Part shown: piece after piece, positions 8,369 to 17,620 of the stretch
Layout of the letters: each line of letters opens with the position of its first letter
Numbering within the stretch: position 1 is the stretch's first letter
Assembly (NCBI GenBank): GCA_003568945.1
Contig: BDIP01000058.1
Coordinates: 13,354-35,528 of the forward strand
DNA from: Kipferlia bialata
Taxonomy: Eukaryota > Fornicata
Length of the DNA: 22,175 nucleotides
Reading direction: 5' to 3'
Program-made: the position numbers and the translations under genes
Notes under the pieces: generated by a model
The model's database searches: none
What the model was told of the DNA's origin: nothing
The model's input: only the letters and a program-made list of their open reading frames with translations

Positions 8369-9264
8369 GTGAACAATATGGAAAGACACTAGTGCAACAA
8401 CATCTATTCCGGGGGTGTGATTGTATTATTGTTCAGCTTCACTTGGCGCCAAACCAACTCGTGATTGCCACGAATATGTTGCGTGTCTTGCGTGGAGGCG
8501 TGTCAGGCTGGTGTGTGACCTTGTGTTAGTTGTTGGTTGGGTCGTTGAAATATGTAATTCTAATTGTAGTGGACTAGATTACTCTGAGAATACTAGTATG
8601 TATGAATAGAGACTTTGCCTTATGAATTGTGTTAGTCATCTGCTTACAAAGTTGTGACGTTTTACAGTGTATACCCCCCTTCCTTCACTGCAGTCCGATT
8701 CTCTTGAGTACGGCCCGTAGGCCACGATATAAACTAAGTATATGGTATAGATAGGCCATGTATAATCTCTCTCCATAATACCTTGAAGAAGGTGTCCAGC
8801 CTCCTTCCCATACTATTATAGTATTTAGTAATAGTGATGCAATGTGTATGCAATCTTCAGTATTATACTATTATACTATCATACTGAATCAGTATACCTT
8901 GAAGAAGCTGTCCAGCGTCCTTCCCATGTACTTCGTTCAATTCTATAATAGACCCTTGTCTGTCTGCAAGTGTACTCTGCTATATTCAAACATATTTCGC
9001 TGAGAAACTATTATGAATAGAGACTGTGCTTCGTATAATTGCATGTCATCTTCTTGCAAAGTAACATATATTGTACCTTCTTACAATATTTACCCATACT
9101 ATGTAAATAGTGAATGGAGAGAGTATGTATAATCTATCGCCATCATACCTTGAAGAAGCTGTCCACTGGACAGTGTCCAGCCACTTTAGCTGCAGCAATA
9201 ACACACATATATATATACTAATTATATAGTATATAGAGAGAGCATGTATACACACTCTTCATAC
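8369..9264. other. intergenic and 3' region with duplicated segment and echoes
   Basis: This lies between the HD gene stop and the last placed exon of the minus-strand repeat gene. It holds a duplicated block: 8602-8810 matches 9011-9165 in patches. Three copies of the last exon's tail lie in it as well. The true last exon and stop of the minus gene must be here, but I could not choose among candidates. One weak frame, about 8658-8733 on the minus strand after a CTTAG acceptor, is phase-compatible. Confidence 0.55.
8782..9165 (-). repeat. three echoes of the repeat gene's final placed exon tail
   Basis: The tail Leu-Asp-Ser-Phe-Phe-Lys plus donor (exon lower end 9265) recurs with lower ends 9149, 8898 and 8782. 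All keep GTAT donors. The 8898 copy preserves eleven codons (Tyr-Met-Gly-Arg-Thr-Leu onwards) with one silent change and one Arg-to-Thr; the 8782 copy has one silent change and one Ser-to-Thr. Confidence 0.85.
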
Positions 9265-12200
9265 CTTGAAGAAGCTGTCCAGCCTCCGTCCCATGTACCA
9301 GAGCTCACTGAGGACCATTGACTGTACATTGGCACAGGTCCTGGGCCTAGCTATGGTGTGGCCCTCAGCAGTCTGGGTGGTACTGGTGTAAGGTATCAGT
9401 AGATATATCAATAATAGGAAGGCATCGAGAGGTTGAAGTATATATTGTTAATAATATATATATATAAGGACGTTTGATACGGTGTGGCCATCAGCAGTCT
9501 TGGTGGTACTGATGTAAGGTATGGAATTATTCAATAGTATGGTGGTGTAACTGGTGTAAGAGATATAGACACAACTACAATATTACAGAGTTTCATAAGA
9601 CTCGAAGCTACGAGAAAACTGGGATGTTTGATCTGTACTAATGTGGTATTAGAATTGACAATTAGCTAATAGACTGTTTTATAGATATTACCTGTACAAG
9701 TCCGTCAGGCTGAGCTGGGTCCCATCACCGCTAACTCCATGCCTCTGGTGGTAGACGTGACGCCCCATGGACCCCATGCTCCTGGAGGTCTGTACAAGCG
9801 GAACTACACATTGCAGGGTGGACAGATTGGCCTCTGTTGGTGAGAAAATACTTCAATTAATATCCTGAGTATAAGTTCAATAATTCCCTCTTAATATGTA
9901 CTGGGAGAATCAGAAAAGAGTGAGTGCGTACCATTCCCCGACCACAGTGTGAGCAGTCTCCAGATAAATATCCTATATATATGTATTACATTCACACTAT
10001 ACTAAAATATGATACAAACTTAGTTATATATCTTATATATTGGCTACGTACCGTTCCCCGACCACAGTGTGACCAATCGCCAGAAGGCCAGCAGTGCAAC
10101 CATGTAGTCACCCTTGTGGGAGTGGAAGGAAGACACCTGGTGTTAGTATACATAGTAAGGGGGCACTTATGATATATACATACATATTTAAGAGAAGAAT
10201 ACAGTGATACTGAAAATTATGAAGACTCATCTTCTGTACAAGTGCCTTCACTGTGTCCCAGCAAAGTGTGTAGAAACAAGACAATGAAGTTTCCAAGTAT
10301 TCTCAACCTTGTCTACTATTAGTACTATACACCAACCTTCCCTACAAGTGCCTTCACAGTGTCTGGTGTACATGTCTGAGTTGCGGTGGACTCGGAGGGG
10401 GACTCTTAGGGTAAATGGGTGGGGTGAGACTTCTGAATATTCTCACAGACTACAAACCCAACTTAGGATGTGATTACGACTGTACGACTCCTACGTTCGA
10501 TGACTGACATGTTGAACAGTAACAGGGAATAGATACGAACTATGGAGTAAGCATAAATTACTTAGTATACGTTCCAATATCATAGACCTGAGAGACCCCT
10601 ACCTTCGATGACAGTCATGTTGAATAGCACGGTGGCAGCATGGCCAACAGATAGGGGGTCTAGCGACTTGAGGAGCAGTACCTGGATGTGAGACACTCAG
10701 AGATATATTTGGAAAGCCCAATCCAGAGTTGCTTCTCAATAGCAGACAGCTCGCACTCTCTTCCGCCATACTTGAAATTCATGTCTTGAATATGAGAGAG
10801 AAGAATGAAGGTTACAGTGTAACCATAGGTTACACCCACCTCTGTCACTGCTGCGTGTATATCCTTGTGGTACTTGGGTGGGAGTGCTAGGCCTGAGAGT
10901 CAGATGTACAGTTCTATCTTGCGTAGCAAGTATCTCTACATATATTACTGATAGGATCACTATAACAAGTCTGTCTGCCGCATTGTCTGTATGCACAATA
11001 TACAATGAACAATATAGACATTGCGAACTGATACATTGTCTCTACCTTCCTCCTTCACAATATGTGTGCACGTGTCTAGCAGGGTCTGGACCATGAGTCT
11101 GCGTGTTGTTGAGTGCCAGGTGGTACACTTCTGCACAGCGCGTGTGAGGGACCTAACAAGAGGCATCAGGAGAGACTGGGTCATGGGAGGTACTGACGTG
11201 AGTGTGGGTTAACTACATATACTAGCACAACTATCCATAGCAGATGAGTACTGGTGTAGGGCTGGGATACTGCAATTTGAAGTACTCAATATGTGCACCT
11301 CTTTGAGCCAGAATCCTCAGCACATAAGTGCCCTCTGCCACGGCCTGATGGGTAAGTACTACTTTACTGAAATATCTTACCGTACCTTGAAAGTATAGGG
11401 ATATAATCTGGTGTTGTAAATTGGAATACGCGTATAGTACTGTATCGCATGGTGTACATACTACGTACCTGCATGTCTGCTTACGATTATAATACTACTA
11501 AATAGTAGTCCCAAACAAATACTGGTGTAATACATATGAATCTATGCGTGTCTAATAGTACATTGTGGTAAGTACTGTATATGTATACCGTGATATACTT
11601 TACTGTATATATATACCTGCATGTCTGCTGTCTCTCTGTTAGAGACTCTAACTGAACAGGTCAGCAGTGCCGCAAGTGGATGGGTGAGACTGGGCAGGGA
11701 GTGGGGCCCGCTAACCAGGGATGTACAGCCCTCCTCTGTCAGTACACCTGGGCATGAGACTCTAACTTAGAGTCCCTAAGGCACCAGTAAATCAGATGTA
11801 GCAGATTAACTGGCTGTTTTAACAGTCGCCGCCACAGACTCTAATATATACCATCAGCTGCAACGTACACTCCTGCTGGAGTATGACGCCTCAACAAGTA
11901 CCAGTCACTACAGAGTTATGAGTCATAACTCATGTTGTTATAGTATACCAATTACTGTTGTACATACCTCTGGTAAGTGCCATTCTGAGGCACCGCATTG
12001 TCCTGGGTCTAGCCTCATCCGGGTCCAGTAGGCCAGAGATGCTGACCGGACTGTGGGGCAGTATCCTGTCAGTCAGAGCCATTGTACTATCCTCTACTGG
12101 GGAGATGATTATAGTTTCAATATCCTACAATAGAATCAGTATCCTGTCGCAGATAATTAAGAGACCAGTCATTAGTATCAGTTCCAGAGCATAGTATGCT

Positions 12201-15200
12201 CTGGAATGCTCAGCATACTGAGTATACTTTTTCACCTGTGTAGCAGGGGTAGGAACCCAGGACGGAGGGTGCCGTTGTGGATGGATGTCTCTGACTGTGA
12301 GTGAAGGTTTTTGACGCTTGCAATCGCTACTATACAGTGATGTTTTGGACAGTATACGTATGCAGTTCTGGCACTCAAGAGACCACTATAGCTTTAGTAC
12401 AACCAGAGCGACTCACCACTGTCTAGCAGCATCCTAGTGAACCGGGACACTAGAGGCTCTCTCTGGCGTCAATAACTATTTTGTGAAGTATGTGCCTGAA
12501 ACATGTATATAGGGTTAAACGTAATATAGGCATGTCACCTTGGGCGTCTTCTCCACTATCGCCAGGAGGGTTTGGAGGATACCAGCATCAAACAGCAGGT
12601 TACAGGAGTCTCCTGGGAGTAAAGGGTACAGCAGACACAATTCTATCCAGATACTGACAAAGAGTGTAGTATTTGCATCCAGAATCGCCTTACCATGCAT
12701 AGTGAGTGGCGCAAGGGCCAGATAGGCACTCTCGGGACACAGTTCTCCATACTGAGTCACCAACTTGAGAAGTGACTCCAGATTGGGAATGTTGAATGCT
12801 TGGCCTGATGTAAGAGCACTGTAAGGTTGTAGTACTCATGACAGATATCCAACGACTCAACTGTCCCTTACCTCTGGAACAGTCCAGGTCATAGGTAGGG
12901 AGGGACGCTGAAGGTTAGAAGAGGGAGAGGTAGACAGGGTAGAATATACAATAGAGACATATAGTGAGTGATATGTCAAGTCCCACCTTGGACCACACAG
13001 GACAGGAGCTCGAAGGCGGACTCGATGACATGTCCCAGTGCCAGTCTCTCTGGCAGGTTGGCAACAGCCTTGGCAGTTGCTGTCTTCTTTGGAGGCCTGG
13101 TTGTTGTTCTTCCGGTCACCCTGGAGCAGACTAGTTGATACCTAAGGCTTAGACTAAGGTCCACTCTCTCTCTAGCCCTAAAGAGTGCATTGAGGACCTT
13201 GTCTCTGTCGTGAGAGGCCTTCTTGGCTGTTGTCTTCCGCCACTCCCTAACCCTCTCCACTGCATCGACTAGCGGATCGACACTCCCTTGTGTTGACTCT
13301 ACCTCCCCGTGCCCCTCCCTGGCAGTCACTGCATGGACCCTGACAGGTGCTGCTGATGCCAGTGCTGGTCCATCTGCCTCACTCTCTACATCATCCATCT
13401 CTCCCTCCTCACTCTCTCCCTCCTCAATATCTACATCCTCACTCTCTCCATCATCCATCTCTCCCTCCTCACTACCTCCCTCCTCAATATCTACATCCTC
13501 AACATCTAGTAGATAATCTACATCCTCCATTTCTCCCTCCTCACTCTCTCCCTCCTCAGTATCCACCTCATCCATCTCTCCCTCCTCTCTATCCACCTCC
13601 TCACTCTGCACCTCCTCACTCTCTCCGTCCTTGTTCCCATCCATCCCAATCTTCCTCTTCCCCTCTGGTCCTACGAGGAATTGAGTTGGCAATCTCTTGC
13701 CAACCTCCCCCCGAGTCTCTACCATGGGCTGTGGGATGGATACTGAGCAATTCTGGAGATAAGGTTTCACTCAAATTATATGTTATAGAATGGGGTATTG
13801 TATGTATGTATATTACTGAGCGTTAGTACCTGGAGTGCTAGGAATTTTGCCTTTAGTATGTCCTCCCTGTCCACCTTTGAGGGTGCCAGATGCCCCTTCA
13901 CCACTGCACCAACACCAGGAGACACAGTGGCTACTGTCACTGTGGTGTCTCTCTCTGTCCGTCTTCTCTCTACTGTAGCCACAGAGGTCACCACACGTGA
14001 TGTGGCCGTCCCTGTTCCCACTACAGGCGTTGCTCCTGCGACGGCTGACAATGGCGCTGATCCTGACTCCTTGTGTGTGTGAGTGTGCATAGAGACAGGT
14101 GCGTCTGCCTCCATGTCCATGCCAGCCATTGGACTCATGCACTTCAGGTGGATAGTCTCCAGGGTGACAGCCTTGAGAATACCACCCAGACAGGATGGTA
14201 GCCCTTGGGTCAGCATCGCTACCACCCACCATGACCTACTATATAAATTATGGAGATACACTGTGTTAATGTGTATGTAGTGTATACCTTCATCCAGCAA
14301 GTGTCTTCCACAGTGGACTCCCCTGCCACTGTCTGTAGTGGTAATGACAGTGACATCCCCTGGTGTGTGAGTATATATAGACTACATATAGTATATAGTA
14401 AACATAGTATTAGTGCGATTCGCTGTCAAATCCCCTAGAGTGTGAGTATATATATACTATTTGCCACAACATCATTACAATATGGATATCATTTACAGTG
14501 TGTAGCACACTCACCATTACTGACAGTGCCCTGTCCATTAACTAGCACCAGTGCATCATGCTCCACAAACAGGGTCAGAGTGTCCAGTATCCTGATTCGT
14601 GAGAAGAAGGTCCGGCACGATATGAAGACAAGTTGTCTTAGACAATGCATATGATACATACGTCACATGTTAGAACTATAGAGGGAACATACCCACTATT
14701 ATCAATACTGTATCGATAGATGACATATGTACCCATCTATATACATATGCTCATTATGCCGGTATATGTACCTCCTCACCACGTCCCAGTTGTGTGGCCC
14801 CTGTGCCAGTGTCTTGGCAGCACTCAGCAGGAGGGTGCATGCCTCACCCAGGAGGGGGGAGGGGGTGGGGGGGAGGTACTCTGAAGTGGGGGGAGGTAAT
14901 TGAGGACATCGTCTATATCAAGGGAATGTGAAGTGTGTTCACTGATGTATGTTGAGTATGCACTTACATATACCTGCCACTGCCTGTAGAGGCACCAGTG
15001 CATCGTATACCGTGGCAGCACATGCAGGGTGGGCAGTGAGGGCAGAGACACACAGGCCAAGACAGGGCTGAACAAGGGCTAGGGGTGAGGCATTATCGAG
15101 ACTCTCGAATTGAGAGAGTTGAAAGAGGGAGAGGGGGGGGGGGGGCAATACTCAGGACACACATAGTACGTTGCGGTACCTGGGTACTTGGTGCATAACG

Positions 15201-15712
15201 CCTCTGCCTCTAGCAGGGCCGGTCCACAGTCCTCACCAGAAGATATACAGCGGAAGAGGCGGGTCTCAATATCACTATTGTCAAAACACTTTGCACTGTA
15301 TAGGACACACAAATACATCCTGATTCGATTGACTTCTTAAAAGGAATATATATAGTTGTTGTATATGTGCCCTTCCCTACCTGAGTTCAGTGCAACCCGG
15401 CACTCCACCCCCCTCCTGAGACTGTGTCTCTTGTATGATGCTTGAGTCTGGTACCGCCTCCCCCCCACTCCCATCCTCTATGTCTTGTCCACACCCACAT
15501 CCATCTCCCTCAATCTTGACTGTATCAGCACATACAGAGCAGTCTGCTGATTGACCATCTGCTCCTGTTACCCCCTTCACCAAACATGCAGAGTCACAGA
15601 CACTCTGAGTCTCCACTCTCTGATCACCCTCTGCATCAATCAGTACCAGAGGCTCACCCCCAAGCCCTTCAGCGCTATTGTCCGCTTGCAAGGACCCACT
15701 GGTATCCGGCAT
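9265..15712 (-). CDS. ARM-like helical repeat protein with acidic insert, 23 placed exons
   Basis: I do not recognise a named family. Exons: 15381-15712, 15180-15295, 14974-15078, 14772-14880, 14515-14591, 14288-14359, 13830-14218, 12987-13752, 12872-12907, 12694-12804, 12539-12612, 12417-12462, 12236-12290, 11968-12065, 11617-11747, 11299-11344, 11046-11192, 10840-10892, 10603-10681, 10346-10362, 10052-10136, 9692-9833 and 9265-9382. They join in frame to 1068 codons; the terminal exon is not placed. The first exon is acidic with several Cys. The rest is short amphipathic helices with Leu/Ala/Gly spacing, as in armadillo- or HEAT-like folds (for example LLFDAGILQTLLAIVEKTPK). Exon 8 encodes a long Glu/Asp/Ser-rich stretch, then a Lys/Arg-rich segment. 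The paralogue at 17621-22085 has matching exons almost one for one, for example FWRLVTLWSGN against IWRLITLWTGN. A scaffold role is inference. Confidence 0.8.
9481..9508 (-). repeat. echo of the last placed exon's head with acceptor
   Basis: The acceptor and start of the exon ending at 9382 are copied 126 nt upstream in coding sense. CATCAG replaces CACCAG, with Gln-to-Lys and Glu-to-Asp changes only. A shorter acceptor-like copy follows at 9541-9560. Confidence 0.85.
9932..9964 (-). repeat. echo of the WRLVTLW exon tail
   Basis: This copies the end of the exon at 10052-10136, displaced 120 nt, with an intact GTAC donor. It reads Ile-Trp-Arg-Leu-Leu-Thr-Leu-Trp-Ser-Gly-Asn. Three of five changed codons are silent (CGA/AGA, TTG/CTG, AAC/AAT), and Phe-to-Ile agrees with the paralogue. 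Confidence 0.9.
10240..10256 (-). repeat. echo of the 17-nt micro-exon
   Basis: The micro-exon at 10346-10362 (Asp-Thr-Val-Lys-Ala-Leu) is copied 106 nt downstream in coding sense with one changed base. The donor (GTACAG) is kept, but the CACCAG acceptor is replaced by GCTGGG. Confidence 0.8.
10346..10362 (-). other. 17-nt micro-exon of the repeat gene
   Basis: The exon lies between CACCAG and GTAGGG and reads (G)AC ACT GTG AAG GCA CTT. It bridges the flanking exons in frame and matches Asp-Thr-Val-Ser-Leu-Met in the paralogue, where the same codons sit inside one larger exon (18098-18238). Confidence 0.75.
10495..10520 (-). repeat. echo of the FNMTVIE exon tail
   Basis: This copies the end of the exon at 10603-10681, displaced 108 nt. 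It keeps Leu-Phe-Asn-Met-Ser-Val-Ile-Glu with CTA/CTG silent and Thr-to-Ser. The base before the donor is changed (C in place of G). Confidence 0.8.
11469..11481 (-). repeat. short echo of exon tail (ADMQ)
   Basis: Thirteen bases and the GTAC donor repeat the end of the exon at 11617-11747, 148 nt away. It is short, so weaker than the other echoes. Confidence 0.55.
12137..12148 (-). repeat. short echo of exon acceptor
   Basis: Twelve bases around the acceptor of the exon ending at 12065 recur 78 nt further upstream in coding sense. The length makes chance possible. Confidence 0.4.
13381..13620 (-). repeat. 60-nt coding minisatellite (acidic repeat)
   Basis: Two adjacent 60-nt units (13381-13440 and 13441-13500) differ at only two bases and encode 20-residue repeats rich in Glu, Asp, Ser and Gly. 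Diverged partial units continue to about 13620. The unit length keeps the frame. The tract is strongly negative and probably disordered, and it is absent from the paralogue. Confidence 0.9.
14424..14446 (-). repeat. echo of exon 6 acceptor and head
   Basis: The acceptor and first bases of the exon ending at 14359 are repeated 74 nt upstream in coding sense with CTAG in place of CCAG, including about 15 nt of upstream intron (GTGAGTATATATA on the plus strand). Confidence 0.7.
15133..15145. repeat. short G homopolymer in intron
   Basis: A G run lies in the intron between the exons at 15180-15295 and 14974-15078. The flanking exons join in frame. Confidence 0.75.
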
Positions 15713-16226
15713 ACCAGTAGAAGTGCTGGAGTGGTCTGCGTAATGTATAGGTACTGCCGTATCCTTGTCTGATAGATCTAGAAGGCAGGAGACACCTTGA
15801 ATTTGAGACGGGCCAAAATCGGAAAGTCCGATTTCTCAAAACGGGTCCGTTCGTAGACGCAATGCCTGGATTACGACTAGATCTCAGCCTCACGGAGTCA
15901 CAAATACCATTCAATTGGCTGTTACGCATGTATTGATCCTGATTTTAATCCAGCTAAGAGTCAACAGCAATCTTGAGTGAATTATTTCCAATTGCTACAT
16001 TGATGGTGTCTGGGTAGAATAGATGGCCTCTCTGTAGGGCTGTAAGAAAGGATACTACTGTGTTTGTTATTCCCTTGCACATGCATCTGGACCGTGTAGT
16101 ACCCCCCCCTCTTTTTACATTGGAGTTCCCAGCCTGGAGGTGGCCATCCGTTCTTCAGATAGTGCCCTTCTAGCTGAAGTTCAACTCAATTCAGTAATAC
16201 TGAGGTAAATACCACCCACCTGTTAG
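15713..16226. promoter_or_regulatory. divergent promoter region with hairpin
   Basis: This is the space between the ATG of the minus-strand repeat gene and the ATG of the plus-strand RING gene. I see no gene in it. The inverted repeat at 15802-15840 is its only clear structure. Upstream noncoding exons of either gene cannot be excluded, because TAG directly precedes the RING start codon. Confidence 0.5.
15802..15840. promoter_or_regulatory. inverted repeat (stem-loop) between divergent genes
   Basis: AAATCGGA (15816-15823) and TCCGATTT (15827-15834) form a perfect 8-bp stem with a 3-nt loop. TTTGAG (15802-15807) and CTCAAA (15835-15840) can extend it around an 8-nt one-sided bulge. Position between two divergent starts suggests a protein-binding site or an element in a 5' leader; neither is shown. 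Confidence 0.6.
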
Positions 16227-17372
16227 ATGCAGGTGCAGTGCTCCATCTGTGGCACCGTGGATGATATGGCATGGGTGGTGACACCATGTGGGCACCCATT
16301 CCACAGGTACATACCCTACTAGCAAGATAATGCCACACAGTGGGAGTATTGTTATAGCTGACGTTCACACTACAAAGACTGTGTATACTGGGTGTTGAGT
16401 GTATGTAATATATTCTAAGGCTGTGTCTGATGCACAGGCAATTTCTGATGAGTTTTTTGATATAGTATTGCTACAGGGAGTATACTTATTAGTGTTCTCT
16501 CAGTGAGAATATCACACCAGACTGTGTCTGATGCAATGGATGGAGACTGATGTCCCAGACTATAACAGGTATACTCCTATGTGTTCATAAGTCATGATAT
16601 ATGTGTATTGCCACATCATCATAGTATGTATCCTCTTCGATGTTCAGGAGAGAGCACTCTTGTCCAATATGTCAGGAAGACGTCGACTTTGATGCATGTA
16701 CCGACCTCTATCTACAGGTACATACAGTCATTTGTTGTGTGACGTTGAGCAGCTCAACTTGAGCTCTCCCCTCTTTCTGACAGCCAGGACAGTCTGTTCG
16801 AAAGTGGGAGTGAGTCGCCTCCCAAACCAGTTTGCAGGTACGTCTCTCTCTGAAATATGCTGCTCGTAATACACATCTAGTTATACCATGTTAGTATGAA
16901 TGAATAGTAATCTATCTGACCCAGGGACGACACTACCACCACAGGATACATTGTCTCCATCCTCTCTCAGGAGCTAGGAGAGGAAGCGTTCACCCCTTGG
17001 AACATAGTGGAGGTGGAACTTGCCCCCACTCAAACGGTAAGTTGCAGTCAACTTGGACTGCAATACTTGTCACACTCTTAGAGAGTGTCTCTATGGGTTT
17101 GCGGATGAGTCAATAGCACCCCATCTTCCCAAATCTCTGAAGAGTGTGCCTAATGCTTCTAGGTGGGGAGCTACAGGATGCGATTGATGAAATGCTCCAC
17201 ACCAAGGGACTGAAAGTTCGGTACTTGATGTGTTGCAACAAGTTGTTGCAAGATCCAAGCCGAGTCCTAAGGGAGGTAAGTGACTGTAACATCTACAGTA
17301 ATTCATGGCTCTGCCCAATAGGTCATATACTCCCGGTTCTTGCAGATCTGGTGCATGGTTGATGTGACATAG
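16227..17372 (+). CDS. RING-H2 finger protein, probable E3 ubiquitin ligase, 7 exons
   Basis: Exons 16227-16306, 16521-16568, 16648-16717, 16788-16837, 16925-17036, 17177-17275 and 17346-17372 join in frame into 161 residues ending TAG. The N-terminus is a complete RING-H2 of C3-H2-C3 type: CSIC (residues 5-8), then CGHPFHRLC and finally CPIC from the third exon. Such domains recruit E2 enzymes and promote ubiquitin transfer. The remaining hundred or so residues begin acidic and Ser-rich, then form a helix-rich tail with no domain I recognise. The start is the first ATG before the first zinc ligand. The fourth and sixth exons use the second of two nearby acceptors, chosen to keep the frame. 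It lies between two paralogous minus-strand genes, reading divergently from one and convergently to the other. Confidence 0.85.
16421..16435 (+). repeat. echo of RING exon 2 head
   Basis: The start of exon 2 (CTGTGTCTGATGCA, at 16522) occurs 101 nt upstream after AAGG, with no proper acceptor. The spacing matches the echoes in the other genes. Confidence 0.65.
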
Positions 17373-17620
17373 AGAGGGAATGATGACTGTATATCATATT
17401 GAGTAAGTTGAAGAGGACTTGACCAGTAACAGAGGCTTTGTCTGTGATACAAATGATTACGATTTAGTAAAACTACACACTCACGACGTGAGTGTCAGAC
17501 ATGGAGACAATACAACAAATGTTTGATGGTGATATGTAATGGCTCTTTATGGCCAGTGGCCACATGATACAGAGTCTGTGTCAGATACAGACCAGCAGCT
17601 GAGTACTCGCTGCTCCCTAC
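17373..17620. other. convergent 3' intergenic region
   Basis: About 250 nt lie between the stop of the RING gene and the stop of the minus-strand repeat paralogue. No coding frame, RNA gene or named signal is evident. Both 3' ends must form here. Confidence 0.6.

Noticed and set aside
9046-9190. Minus-strand terminal exon candidate after CTGCAG
   Set aside because: It is in frame with a stop, but its start is built from an echo of the previous exon read in another frame and does not resemble the paralogue's acidic end.
13121-13141. Possible 21-nt intron (GTATCA to CTCCAG) in the acidic exon, minus strand
   Set aside because: It has intron-like ends and keeps the frame if removed, but is far shorter than all other introns here, and the frame is open through it.
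13223-13826. Plus-strand Ser/Pro/His-rich open frames
   Set aside because: They are the complement of the acidic minisatellite exon, which is supported by frame and splice continuity.
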